Assembly: GCF_009910675.1 (NCBI RefSeq)
Contig: NZ_RSEJ01000006.1
Coordinates: forward strand, 1-64,000
DNA from: Photobacterium alginatilyticum
GTDB lineage: Bacteria > Pseudomonadota > Gammaproteobacteria > Enterobacterales > Vibrionaceae
Length of the DNA: 64,000 bases
Direction: 5' to 3'
Part shown: positions 18,152 through 26,989 of the stretch, piece after piece
How the letters are laid out: every line of letters begins with the position of its first letter
Position numbering within the stretch: the first letter of the stretch is position 1
The notes under the pieces: generated by a model
Database searches by the model: none
Told to the model about the DNA's origin: nothing
Seen by the model: only the letters and a program-made list of their open reading frames with translations
Position numbers and translations under genes: made by a program

Positions 18152-19204
18152 ATGTCCAGATGGTTATTGTATGTTGCTCTTCTCTACGGTGTCGGAATTA
18201 CTGGCGCCTCAGCACAGACAGAGCAAGAATATTGCGACGGCCTAACAACACATCATCAAAACACGCAAAAAGCCGTTCCTCACCAGTTAATGCCTTTTGC
18301 CAATGAGATGATGGCCATACAACAAAATTACTGCATTGAATTTTACACTCAGCAGGCACTGAATAATGAGGACTATACCGGTATCAATAACATGTTGATC
18401 CGCGCAATCGAAAAGCAAGAACCTGTCCTCATCAGCAATTCAGACTTGGATAAGAATAGTTTTAATCGCTACATCAAGCTGTTAAAAAGTCAGCCTTACC
18501 TTCCCCCTCAACAAAAACCACTCTACGTTGGCAACCGAGAGCTTCCTGATGGTTACTACGATGCAAGCAGAACCATCTTATTGTGTAATAGGAACAATTC
18601 GGACTGTAAGACGTTCATGACGAACTTTTTCCAGTTGCTAAATCACTCCCACAAGCTGCTAACACTACAAGACGTGGATGCCGCCACACGTATTCATACC
18701 AATGCCAGCAAGCAGTGGGATCAATTTCTGGAAGACAGCCTGGTTCAGATGCCCTGGGAGCTATGGTTCAATAGCAGCCGACTGTACTCACAACGGCAGT
18801 CATCAGATAACCCGCAGCTATTACTGCCGCCAAGCTATCAGTATATTTTCCTGAGACCCGGTCTGGTCTATGACTTTGTCAGCAATGCCGAAGACGGCAG
18901 CCAGAACAAAGCCACCTTGATGCTGGAAGGTATTGGTATTGATGCCTGGGATCGCAAGCAGTGGTATATCCCGTCAGGAGTCTCCGTTGTCGGGCTGTAT
19001 ACTGACCGGGACGGTGTAGATGATCTTGGGTGGGGAGTAGCGCTCAGGTTCAAGACCCAATTCATGCTCGGTGCTTCCTTCTACGGCAGCGATAGCGGTG
19101 TTTTTCTGTCAGTCGACTTACTCGAACTGTTTAGAGATAAAAAGGAAACCTTCAAGCAATACAAATCAGCCTTCTATGAGGCACAAAGTGAACTCAACCT
19201 CTAG
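18152..19204 (+). CDS. Hypothetical exported protein
   Basis: A 350-residue protein with a signal peptide (MSRWLLYVALLYGVGITGASA) and a probable cleavage after ASA. AAGGAG lies before the ATG, only four bases after the upstream hydrolase gene. The mature part has scattered Cys (YCDG, NYCIEF, LLCNRNNSDCKT) that could form disulfides. No family or active site is recognised. Its tight link with the hydrolase suggests a shared role, for example a periplasmic partner; this is inference. Confidence 0.65.
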   Translation: MSRWLLYVALLYGVGITGASAQTEQEYCDGLTTHHQNTQKAVPHQLMPFANEMMAIQQNYCIEFYTQQALNNEDYTGINNMLIRAIEKQEPVLISNSDLDKNSFNRYIKLLKSQPYLPPQQKPLYVGNRELPDGYYDASRTILLCNRNNSDCKTFMTNFFQLLNHSHKLLTLQDVDAATRIHTNASKQWDQFLEDSLVQMPWELWFNSSRLYSQRQSSDNPQLLLPPSYQYIFLRPGLVYDFVSNAEDGSQNKATLMLEGIGIDAWDRKQWYIPSGVSVVGLYTDRDGVDDLGWGVALRFKTQFMLGASFYGSDSGVFLSVDLLELFRDKKETFKQYKSAFYEAQSELNL

Positions 19205-19211
19205 TCTCAGC

Positions 19212-19231
19212 CGGGAGTGTTAGCACTCCCG
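19212..19231. terminator. Short hairpin after the exported protein
   Basis: CGGGAGTG and CACTCCCG form an 8-bp stem with a four-base loop. It lies between convergent genes with no T run, so it may serve both strands weakly. Confidence 0.5.
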
Positions 19232-19248
19232 CTACAAGTCAATAGCCG

Positions 19249-20175
19249 TCAGCCATCCAAACTGACGCTATTGATAATCAGCTCCCGCAGCCAACGGTGG
19301 CTGAGGTCAAGATCAAAATGCTTGTGCCACAGCAAGACATAGGCTCCCGGCTCCACTACAACGGGTACATCGAGCATCAGCAAATCAAAATGCCGGACCA
19401 TCTTTGATGCATACCGGGCGGGCGCGCACAAAATAAGATCACTCTGCTCACACAAGCTCATCGCGCTATAGAAATCGGTCATATTGACAGCGATATCACG
19501 CTTCTGGTGCTGAAGGCCGAGTACCTCATCCAGCAACCACTGTTCAATACCGCCGAACGTAACCTGAAGGTGACGATACTTCAGGAAAGTCTCCAAATCC
19601 CACTTTTCTTGTAGCAGCGGGTGATCCTTTCTGATTAAGCACACCGGGTAATCCCGCACCAGCTCGGCATAATTCAATTCGGCAGGCAGCGTATTGATAT
19701 GCACCTGAGAACGTTCATCCCACTCCCGGCTACAAATTGCCATATCAATATCGCAACGGAGCAACTTAGCGATACTCTCTTGATTCCAAGTCTGGCTGTT
19801 GAGCGTGATATTCGGCGCCTTGACCAAAAGCTCCGGCATAAAAAACGGATAAGTCAGCGAATAGGCCGTTTCAACCAAATCAATCCGAAACTCCCGCTGG
19901 CTGAGCGACGGATCAAACGTGCTCGGACGGGTAAACTGATCGAGCTGTTGCAACACCTGGCGTAACTGCGGGGCCAGTTGCATTGCACGCGGCGTTGCTC
20001 TCAACCCGTGGGCTGTTCGCTCGAATAGGGGATCATCAAAAGTTTCTCGCAACTTTGCCAGCTGCTTGCTGACCGCCGACTGGCTAAGATGCAACCGCGA
20101 TGCTGCCGCTGTGACACTTTGCTCTTCAAGCAACACTTCAAGCACCCGCAGCAGGTTATAATCAAAATGATTCAA
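19249..20175 (-). CDS. LysR family transcriptional regulator
   Basis: A 308-residue LysR protein. The N-terminal winged helix reads SVTAAASRLHLSQSAVSKQL followed by LRETFDDPLFERTAHGLRAT. A periplasmic-binding-protein-like effector domain makes up the rest. The start codon is TTG at 20175; there is no upstream in-frame ATG, and the ribosome site is weak. The inverted repeat at 20278-20297 is a candidate autoregulatory site. The target genes are unclear: the gene on the other side of the gap is the ABC-F ATPase, which has its own leader. Confidence 0.88.
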   Translation of the reverse strand: MNHFDYNLLRVLEVLLEEQSVTAAASRLHLSQSAVSKQLAKLRETFDDPLFERTAHGLRATPRAMQLAPQLRQVLQQLDQFTRPSTFDPSLSQREFRIDLVETAYSLTYPFFMPELLVKAPNITLNSQTWNQESIAKLLRCDIDMAICSREWDERSQVHINTLPAELNYAELVRDYPVCLIRKDHPLLQEKWDLETFLKYRHLQVTFGGIEQWLLDEVLGLQHQKRDIAVNMTDFYSAMSLCEQSDLILCAPARYASKMVRHFDLLMLDVPVVVEPGAYVLLWHKHFDLDLSHRWLRELIINSVSLDG

Positions 20176-20277
20176 GCGCTAACCACCATCTAGCCAATAA
20201 GCATTAATCTTATTCTACTTCAATATGTTATGAGGATAAATTATCTCAATCCAAATTCAATAAGGCGGAGTATAAAA

Positions 20278-20297
20278 ACCTCAAGTTAAATTGAGGT
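20278..20297. promoter_or_regulatory. Inverted repeat upstream of the LysR gene
   Basis: ACCTCAA and TTGAGGT are separated by six bases, about 100 bases upstream of the LysR start. The size and location fit a LysR-type binding site, but the assignment is untested. Confidence 0.45.
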
Positions 20298-20349
20298 CAA
20301 TAAGAAATGTCTTATCGTTCGCAAAAAGCACCGATAACATTATGCAAGC

Positions 20350-20378
20350 TTGAGGGACCGACACTCTAGCACTACAAT
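20350..20378 (+). promoter_or_regulatory. Sigma-70 promoter for the ABC-F leader
   Basis: TTGAGG at 20350-20355 and TACAAT at 20373-20378 are separated by 17 bases. Transcription would start near 20385 and give a 5' leader of about 280 bases before the ABC-F start. Confidence 0.6.
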
Positions 20379-20419
20379 GCGACTCATCGATTAATCAATT
20401 AAGACAAGGAGGACTTATT

Positions 20420-20500
20420 ATGATTCTGTGTGAAATTCACCTCGCACAATTTTATGGTATTCAGAATCACTCAAGTTTTTGCGATATCGTGCTGCGATAA
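20420..20500 (+). CDS. Candidate leader peptide upstream of ABC-F, 26 residues
   Basis: A very strong ribosome site (AAGGAGG) is seven bases before ATG 20420. The frame encodes MILCEIHLAQFYGIQNHSS followed by FCDIVLR and TAA. It stands alone in the 5' leader of the ABC-F gene. Genes for antibiotic-resistance ABC-F proteins are often controlled by ribosome stalling on such short ORFs. The stop codon lies next to the hairpin TATCG/CGATA (20485-20499), so ribosome position could change RNA folding. The peptide itself is not recognised, and the regulatory role is inference. Confidence 0.6.
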   Translation: MILCEIHLAQFYGIQNHSSFCDIVLR

Positions 20501-20617
20501 CCTCTGCTTGAGCGAAGCCATTAAGACTACATACTAGAGTTCTCTTCACTCTGGCTTACAAGGTTGTCGTCAGCAAATGTTTGACGATGGCACACGATTT
20601 TGCCTGGAGCCAACCTT
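20470..20617 (+). promoter_or_regulatory. Structured RNA leader of the ABC-F gene
   Basis: Stem A pairs CTCAAG (20470-20475) with CTTGAG (20507-20512) and encloses TATCG/CGATA; it overlaps the end of the leader ORF. Stem B pairs TCGTCA (20567-20572) with TGACGA (20582-20587) inside stem C, AAGGTTG/CAACCTT (20560-20566 with 20611-20617). No U-rich terminator tail was seen, so control of translation or Rho access is more likely than intrinsic attenuation. Confidence 0.45.
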
Positions 20618-20663
20618 CGGACAATGACTGGCAAACTGTGCAGCCGCAAATCTTAAGTAAGCA

Positions 20664-22442
20664 ATGAGCACTTTACTATCTGCACAATCTATTTCTTATG
20701 ATGTTACTTCGGGCCCTCTGCTTGAAGGGATTTCTTTCACCCTTATCAAAGGAGATCGTATTGGCCTGGTTGGCCACAACGGCTGTGGCAAAAGCACCCT
20801 GCTTAAACTGCTCAGCAACACCCTTACCGGTTACTCCGGACAAATCACCCACGCCAGTCAATGCCTGATTGAACGGGTAGAACAGCACCTTCCCGCGGAA
20901 TTACAGTCAGTTTCGATGCTAAATGCCGTCATTGCCCGGCTACCTGAAAGCATCAGACAGACAGAAAGCTGGCAAGCTGAACTGCTGCTATCTGATATGG
21001 GATTTAGCGAGCAGGACTGGACTCTGACCGCCGGTACGCTCAGTGGCGGGCAACATACCCGACTGCTACTGGCAAGAGCGCTGATCAGGCAACCTGATGT
21101 TCTGTTGCTCGATGAACCAAGCAACCACATGGATTTGCCTACTCTGCTCTGGCTGGAACACTTCCTGCTCAACTGGAAGGGCTGCTTTGTTCTGGTTTCT
21201 CATGATCAGCGCCTGTTGGATACAGTCACCAACAGTACCTGGATCATGCGTGACAGAACCCTGCACTTTTTCCGTCTTCCGTGCTCGCAAGCCCGGCAGG
21301 CACTGGAAGAAAAAGATCAGGCAGACGAGTTGCGCCATCAGGCCGAGCAAAAAGAAATCAACCGGATAGAAAAAAGCGCCAAGCGTTTGGCTGTGTGGGG
21401 CAAGGTCTATGACAATGAAGATCTCGGCCGTAAAGCCAAACATATGGAAAAACGGGCTGACCGGCTCAAGGAAAGCCAGACCCAGCTTAGCGCCGGTTCA
21501 CCCTGGCAGCTAAGACTCAAAGGGGAGCCTTTGCCGGCTAACCGCCTGCTTGAACTCTCTGCGCTCGATGTTCGCCCTGAGCCCGGTGCGCCCGCTCTGT
21601 TCCATGTGCTTGCCAAACAGCTAAAAAGCGGTGACAGAATTGCGATTATGGGCCGTAACGGTACTGGCAAGTCTTCCTTGTTACGCATGTTATGGCTGGC
21701 GTATCAGCAACATGTCGAACACCAGGTGACGAGCGATGCGATTGTATTTCACCCGCAAGGGCGGCTTGGCTATTATGATCAGACTCTGCAGCAGCTAAAT
21801 GATAGCGATACCCTGCTTGAGGCGTTACGCCATTTTGCCCCGCTTCCTGACGAGCAGCGAAAAATGGCTTTGATCAGCGCCGGATTCCCTTATCTGCGCC
21901 ATTGCCAGACTGTTGCAGGCCTAAGTGGCGGAGAGCGATCTCGGCTGCTGTTTATCGGCCTGACGCTGGCTAACTATCACCTGCTGTTTCTGGATGAGCC
22001 GACAAACCATCTGGATCTGGAAGGAAAAGAAGAGCTGGCCGCTACACTCGGTCAATTTAAGGGCGGCTGTATTTTGGTCAGCCATGATCGGGAGCTGATT
22101 GAAAAATGCTGCAACCGCTTCTGGCTGGTAGATAATCAGCAACTCGAAGAATGGCATAACCTTGATCAGGTGTATGAAAAATTATCGGGTTACGGCGGCG
22201 AACAGCAAGGTCAGGATACCATCACGCGACAACCAACTGATATTTCATCAAGCTTAACGTCCCCGAGTGCAGGCTCGAATACTGCGTCGGATCAGGAGCA
22301 GTTGCTGGCCCGGTTGATCGAGCTGGAAGTGTTGCTGGAAGAAGATTTGGCAAGAAAGCCGAAACATCAGAAACCCAAACTTCAGCAAGCCTGGATAAAG
22401 GAGATAGCCCAACTGAATGAAACCCTTGAGCTGAGCGAATAG
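20664..22442 (+). CDS. ABC-F family ATPase (ribosome-acting, possible antibiotic resistance)
   Basis: A 592-residue cytosolic protein with two ABC domains and no membrane segment, the ABC-F layout. The first domain has Walker A GHNGCGKST, signature LSGGQHTRLLLARAL and DEPSNHMD; the second has GRNGTGKSS, LSGGERSRLLF and DEPTNHLD. A charged linker lies between them, near residues 210-280, and there is a Gln/Ser-rich C-terminal extension. ABC-F proteins bind the ribosomal E site and either relieve stalls or displace antibiotics. The long leader with a short ORF favours an inducible resistance-type role, but the subfamily cannot be fixed by eye. The ribosome site is weak (AAG), which fits regulated translation. 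Confidence 0.88.
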   Translation: MSTLLSAQSISYDVTSGPLLEGISFTLIKGDRIGLVGHNGCGKSTLLKLLSNTLTGYSGQITHASQCLIERVEQHLPAELQSVSMLNAVIARLPESIRQTESWQAELLLSDMGFSEQDWTLTAGTLSGGQHTRLLLARALIRQPDVLLLDEPSNHMDLPTLLWLEHFLLNWKGCFVLVSHDQRLLDTVTNSTWIMRDRTLHFFRLPCSQARQALEEKDQADELRHQAEQKEINRIEKSAKRLAVWGKVYDNEDLGRKAKHMEKRADRLKESQTQLSAGSPWQLRLKGEPLPANRLLELSALDVRPEPGAPALFHVLAKQLKSGDRIAIMGRNGTGKSSLLRMLWLAYQQHVEHQVTSDAIVFHPQGRLGYYDQTLQQLNDSDTLLEALRHFAPLPDEQRKMALISAGFPYLRHCQTVAGLSGGERSRLLFIGLTLANYHLLFLDEPTNHLDLEGKEELAATLGQFKGGCILVSHDRELIEKCCNRFWLVDNQQLEEWHNLDQVYEKLSGYGGEQQGQDTITRQPTDISSSLTSPSAGSNTASDQEQLLARLIELEVLLEEDLARKPKHQKPKLQQAWIKEIAQLNETLELSE

Positions 22443-22469
22443 TCGGCCAAGACACGAGACCATCACGTT

Positions 22470-22500
22470 AAAGGGGGGGATCGCCGATCCCCCCTTTTTT
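22470..22500 (+). terminator. Strong terminator after ABC-F
   Basis: A G7 run with ATCG pairs with CGATC and a C6 run, followed by six T. This GC-rich hairpin lies 28 bases after the ABC-F stop. The A-rich left side may also serve the convergent minus-strand operon. Confidence 0.9.
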
Positions 22501-22515
22501 GGGTTACCCGGCAGG

Positions 22516-25107
22516 TTACTGTCCCAGGCTGGCCTGAGAAGCTGGCTGCTGCGGACTGTCAGCCGTGATTGCATTCATGAAGGCTTTCAGCGCTTCCGCC
22601 TCCTGATAAGTCAGGTTCAACGGGCGAATGTTTTCCGACAGTTTCGGATAGTTAGGATCATATTTGCTCCAACCAAACGGCGCATTGCTCGCCATCCCCT
22701 CCGAATACATCGAAATGACACCATCCATTGTGTGAACCAAGCCATTGTGGAACCACGGACCCGTATTCATGACATCACGCAAAGACGGTGTTTTGAATTT
22801 ACCGACACTTTCACTCTTACCGTCAACGTTATACTGACCTAAGTCTTCATAAAACGCCTTATAGTAAGTCAATCCCACATTTTCAAATGCGTGGTTAGTA
22901 AGTTCCGGTCCCATGTGACAATTCGCACAGCGACCGTTACGACGATAAATATCCAGCCCCCACAGCTCCTGATCACTCAGCGCATCGGTATTGCCCAGCG
23001 GAGCCTGTTTAACAAACCGGTCAAGCTTACTCTCGTTACTCACAATCGTACGCTGGAACGTGGCTAATGCCATACCCAATTGCTCTGCAGTAATTGCCCC
23101 CTGATTAAACACTGCATCAAATTGTGCAGGATACGTCGGGTGGGCATTTAGTCGCTCAACCAGGCGGGGCAATGTCTCTGCCATCTCCAGAGGATCCTGG
23201 ATCGGTATCAGCGCCTGTTGTTCCAGATCTTTTGCCCGGCCATCCCAAAACAGAACCGGTAAAAAGGCACTGTTCACCACTGTTGGCGCATTACGCTTAC
23301 CGCGCTGTCGGTCATGGCCAATCGAGACTTCCAGGTTATCCGTCCACCCCTTTTGCGGGTCATGGCAGCTAGCACAGGAGACATCCTGTGCCCGGGAAAG
23401 GAACGGGTCAAAAAACAGTTTTTTCCCTAGCTCAACCTTGCTGGCCTGATACGGATTGGAATTTGGAAACTCGGGCAAAGGCATTACACCAAGCTCCTGA
23501 TACCCGGACATATCATCCACAAACGGTGCCGGCCAATTCTCCGGAGAGGTCGCATAGTCTTGCCGCAGCTTGGCCATATTCGGCCTGCCATGGTTATTGA
23601 CAGAGCGGGGATCCTCCGTCGCCCTTGGCTCAAACTCCGAGGCGATCAGCAATACTTTCGCCCGCTGGTTTGGAGCCGCCGCAACAGGCGTCAGCGAAGG
23701 TACATGTGGCAATGATAACGTCGCATACCCTGATTTTGTCGACACCCAGTAGTTGCCCGCCTCGGGCTGGTTTAGCGATGCCTGGTACAGCAGTTCAAAC
23801 TCACCGCCATCAACTATCTGATGCAGTAATAATGCAAGCTCTTCCTGAGATGGAACGCGCCAGTCGCCACGTCCACACTGCTGCAAAGCATTCACCTGCT
23901 TCACCATCTCATCCAGGGTACAGGTGGACTGCTCGCAATGGCTGACACTGGTTTCGAGCGCAAACGTATGTGCCGTATTGGTGATATCACTATTGCCCGG
24001 TGTCAGCCAATAAACATAAGAAAAGCGGCCGTCACGCAAAAACAAGTTATCACGCACCAAGCTACGCATATCGTCCAGGCAGCGCCATGGGCTCTCTTGA
24101 TAGCTGTTTTGCTGCAGCGCTCGATCGATAGGCAGCCCTTGATCATTCAACCGTATAAAGCTGGTTGCTTCCGACTGCGGCTCCACCTGCTGATTAGGCA
24201 GAGAAGGGTCGCGGTATTCGCCGCTGACCAGCATGACCGAGGCTGGCTGGCGTTTATTCTGGTTTGAAACGCTGTTGCGCTTAGCCCCGAAACTGTAGCG
24301 ATGGGCAAGGTTATCGACTTGCTCATCACTGGCATCCGTCGCTAGCCAATAATATTCAAACCCGACATCGGCAAAAAAATAAGGGTCTATAGCGGCCTGA
24401 TTCCGGTCGAGTGCAAAGTCCTGTTCGCTGGTGAGATTTTTCATCTCATAAGCGAAAGGCAAACGCCAGTCGCTCTTGCCGCACCATTGGTTCTGGTTTG
24501 CATGGGCAATAAGCGCATCGGTATTGCATTCACTATCACCAAGAAAGCATTGTGCCCCAAGGTGCGGCAAGGTCGCATCCCAATCTTTCCAGGCAAACGT
24601 CTGCTGATTGGGCTGGGTTGTTGTCGCCCAGGTCACCCCCAGATGCGTACTGGTATCTGTCACACATTGCCATGTCTTTCCAGAAGACGGATCGTTGACC
24701 ATGCTTTGGATGAACCGTGGCGTACTCTGATTCACCCGTAGCAACCAGTTGATCACAACCACATCATCATTACCGACCAACTCAAGCCGAAAGGCATCGG
24801 CCCCCGTTTCCGCCTGAGGTGCCTGATATTCAAGCGCTCCGCCATTAATCACTACCCGACCAAGCTTCGGCGGTTCAATAACACGCAGTGTCTGATCACT
24901 TTTCAACTGATACTGGTAGGTAAACACCCCCCCCTGCGTCACCTGTGCTTTCGGTGAACGATCCAGTTGTTGTAACTCAGGCGTCGATGTTGACGTGGAC
25001 GGTTGTGTCGACACGGGTGCAGAATCACTACCGGAACCATTGCAGGCAGAAAGCAGCAGAGACATTGCAATAGATGCAGCGCCCAATGTTAAAGAGGAAG
25101 ACTTCAT
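22516..25107 (-). CDS. DUF1566 lipoprotein fused to di-heme cytochrome c peroxidase
   Basis: An 863-residue lipoprotein starting at ATG 25107, which overlaps the previous stop by four bases (ATGA). A longer frame would hide the signal peptide. The lipobox LLSAC gives Cys22. Two DUF1566 (Lcl_C) modules follow, each marked by CGxxDWRxP near residues 209 and 412. From about residue 545 the protein is a MauG/bacterial cytochrome c peroxidase domain, with heme motifs CASCH (578-582) and CANCH (727-731). It would be a surface- or periplasm-facing lipid-anchored redox enzyme using peroxide or oxidising a partner protein. The fusion is unusual; the partner may be the DUF1566 lipoprotein encoded upstream. 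Confidence 0.85.
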   Translation of the reverse strand: MKSSSLTLGAASIAMSLLLSACNGSGSDSAPVSTQPSTSTSTPELQQLDRSPKAQVTQGGVFTYQYQLKSDQTLRVIEPPKLGRVVINGGALEYQAPQAETGADAFRLELVGNDDVVVINWLLRVNQSTPRFIQSMVNDPSSGKTWQCVTDTSTHLGVTWATTTQPNQQTFAWKDWDATLPHLGAQCFLGDSECNTDALIAHANQNQWCGKSDWRLPFAYEMKNLTSEQDFALDRNQAAIDPYFFADVGFEYYWLATDASDEQVDNLAHRYSFGAKRNSVSNQNKRQPASVMLVSGEYRDPSLPNQQVEPQSEATSFIRLNDQGLPIDRALQQNSYQESPWRCLDDMRSLVRDNLFLRDGRFSYVYWLTPGNSDITNTAHTFALETSVSHCEQSTCTLDEMVKQVNALQQCGRGDWRVPSQEELALLLHQIVDGGEFELLYQASLNQPEAGNYWVSTKSGYATLSLPHVPSLTPVAAAPNQRAKVLLIASEFEPRATEDPRSVNNHGRPNMAKLRQDYATSPENWPAPFVDDMSGYQELGVMPLPEFPNSNPYQASKVELGKKLFFDPFLSRAQDVSCASCHDPQKGWTDNLEVSIGHDRQRGKRNAPTVVNSAFLPVLFWDGRAKDLEQQALIPIQDPLEMAETLPRLVERLNAHPTYPAQFDAVFNQGAITAEQLGMALATFQRTIVSNESKLDRFVKQAPLGNTDALSDQELWGLDIYRRNGRCANCHMGPELTNHAFENVGLTYYKAFYEDLGQYNVDGKSESVGKFKTPSLRDVMNTGPWFHNGLVHTMDGVISMYSEGMASNAPFGWSKYDPNYPKLSENIRPLNLTYQEAEALKAFMNAITADSPQQPASQASLGQ

Positions 25108-26789
25108 GGTTGTACAGCCGAGGTCGAAATCAGACGAACGCGATACAGAGAGGCGTTGTTTTCGCCACTGCTGTCGGACCATTCACTTTGGAAAGCAACG
25201 GCCATATGCTTGCTATCCGGGTAATAGTTATCCGCTGTTTGTGTCCAGTAGTAGCTGTTCTCTTCAACCACGGTGTCAGCAAAAATAGTGTTCACATAGC
25301 CGGCACGGTAAGACATGCTTTCCATGTTAAACGCAAAAGAATCAATCAGGATCGACTTAAGCTCAGATTCCGTCGGCAGACGCCAGTCATTACGGCCACA
25401 CAGTGTATTGGCATTAATGGTATCTACATAGGCAACGGCTTGATCATAGCTCATTAATGGACCTGCTTTATCAATTCTCTGCCAAAGAATCTGAGTATTG
25501 GGTACCTCGGTGGCGAAGAATTTGTCCTGGCTACACGCCCACTCAGCAGCATCCTGATCCTGCAGAGGCTGCCCGGAAACACCCAGCTTGGTAAAGCGAC
25601 TCTTCCACTTGCTGTCTTCATCACCTTTGGCATTTACTTCAGCTTTCAGTGGCGCCGTGATTCCCCCGATAGTATTTTCAGCGTCATCAGCAATCACGCT
25701 ACCACTTACCAGCATCGAAAGACGCGGTTCGTTGGTTGAGCGCGGTGGCATCCTTTCATCAGCAAAGTCGCTGCCCATCCACATCACATAGGCATCGCCG
25801 ACGGTTGCGTTAGAGCCTTGCCAATCGCCCTCAACAGCATTGCTATCATGCCCATTCGGGTATTGCGTATAGCTGCTGCTCCAGTACGCTTCGTCATAGT
25901 TGGCATCAACATACGGGAAGAAAAAGCTGTCGACAGGCGAAAGACGCTTATTATCATCCAGCATGTCGTTGGTCAAAATCGTTTTCCACTCGTTACGGGT
26001 CGGCAGGCGCCAGTCTGACTTTCCACACAACTGTTGGCTATTGGCGGCTGCAATCAGGTTATCGGTATTACAAACCGTATTCAGCCCACAAGCTGATTCA
26101 GAAAAATCGCGATTGTTAACGACACGATCACCCCAATAATAGGTTGAATCAAAAGCAAACTCACCGTTAGCCTGCAACGCCTGCCACATCAGGCTCGAGC
26201 TGACATCCTGCACGCACGACCAATCGCTGGCTTCCATTGTCATCACTTGCTTGTCTTCCGCCAGCGCAACCCCTTCAGCATCCAGCTTGACGAAGCGGGT
26301 CACCACGGTGTTATCGCTGTTCTGGTAAAGAGGCAACACATAACCCGTCACCTGATAATTCGTGTTCTCAATCTGGTATTTTATTTCAAAGTGATAATTG
26401 TTGGTTGATGCCAGGCGGTGTGTTGATGTCGTGTCAGCGGCTTTAGCAACCGTATTTTTGGCTACTGCCGCTTTGGTCTGAGCATCTGAAGCCGAAGCGG
26501 TAGGTTGGAACACAAAGCGCCCTGATGTCTGATCAACATAGGCCTTACCAAAATTGGTAGTGATATTGGTAACTTTTTGAGCGGTTTGAACAGAAACACC
26601 CGGCGCATCAAAAGTAACCTTGGACGCATCTACAAACTGAATACTCTTACTCGACAACTCCACCTTTTGATCTTGGGCTGCCTGGTTTTGTCCTTGACTG
26701 ACTGGGTTAGCAGCACTACTTGTCGAGCTTGAATTGCAGCCTGTGAGCAAGGCAGCAGTCAACAATGCTGATAATTTATTGTATTTCAT
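25104..26789 (-). CDS. DUF1566 domain lipoprotein
   Basis: A 561-residue lipoprotein with lipobox LLTGC (Cys18) and a Ser/Gln-rich N-terminal linker. Two DUF1566 modules are visible from CGKSDWRLPT near residue 253 and CGRNDWRLPT near residue 463, each preceded by a Trp-rich segment. DUF1566 domains are common in secreted proteins and resemble C-lectin or FGE-type folds; the function is not known. Its stop overlaps the start of the DUF1566-peroxidase gene, so the two are translationally coupled and probably work together at the cell surface. The promoter should lie between it and ryhB. Confidence 0.8.
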   Translation of the reverse strand: MKYNKLSALLTAALLTGCNSSSTSSAANPVSQGQNQAAQDQKVELSSKSIQFVDASKVTFDAPGVSVQTAQKVTNITTNFGKAYVDQTSGRFVFQPTASASDAQTKAAVAKNTVAKAADTTSTHRLASTNNYHFEIKYQIENTNYQVTGYVLPLYQNSDNTVVTRFVKLDAEGVALAEDKQVMTMEASDWSCVQDVSSSLMWQALQANGEFAFDSTYYWGDRVVNNRDFSESACGLNTVCNTDNLIAAANSQQLCGKSDWRLPTRNEWKTILTNDMLDDNKRLSPVDSFFFPYVDANYDEAYWSSSYTQYPNGHDSNAVEGDWQGSNATVGDAYVMWMGSDFADERMPPRSTNEPRLSMLVSGSVIADDAENTIGGITAPLKAEVNAKGDEDSKWKSRFTKLGVSGQPLQDQDAAEWACSQDKFFATEVPNTQILWQRIDKAGPLMSYDQAVAYVDTINANTLCGRNDWRLPTESELKSILIDSFAFNMESMSYRAGYVNTIFADTVVEENSYYWTQTADNYYPDSKHMAVAFQSEWSDSSGENNASLYRVRLISTSAVQP

Positions 26790-26835
26790 CGTTATATTTC
26801 TATTTTTTATAAATGGACGGCGATACTACAAGCGA

Positions 26836-26884
26836 CACAAACCAAATGCAAATATAAATGCGAATTGTTTGCATTTGGTTTGTG
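26836..26884. repeat. 17-bp perfect inverted repeat between the DUF1566 operon and ryhB
   Basis: CACAAACCAAATGCAAA at 26836-26852 is repeated as its exact complement at 26868-26884, with a 15-base AT-rich spacer. It lies about 50 bases upstream of the DUF1566 start on the minus strand, and could be a hairpin in the 5' UTR or a large operator. Confidence 0.75.
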
Positions 26885-26955
26885 AGCTGGGTTTATAGAG
26901 AAATTACAACAAGATGACTGCCAGAAATGGCTGAAAATAATTCTCAACAAATTAC

Positions 26956-26984
26956 TTGCAATCTAAATGAGAATGGTTATTATT
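26956..26984 (+). promoter_or_regulatory. ryhB promoter with Fur box
   Basis: AATGAGAATGGTTATTATT at 26966-26984 matches 15 of 19 positions of an AATGATAATAATTATCATT-type Fur box. It overlaps a promoter made of TTGCAA (26956-26961) and TATTAT (26978-26983) with a 16-base spacer. Fur with iron would therefore block ryhB, as in other gammaproteobacteria. Fur might also affect the divergent DUF1566 operon. Confidence 0.85.
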
Positions 26985-26989
26985 AAGGT

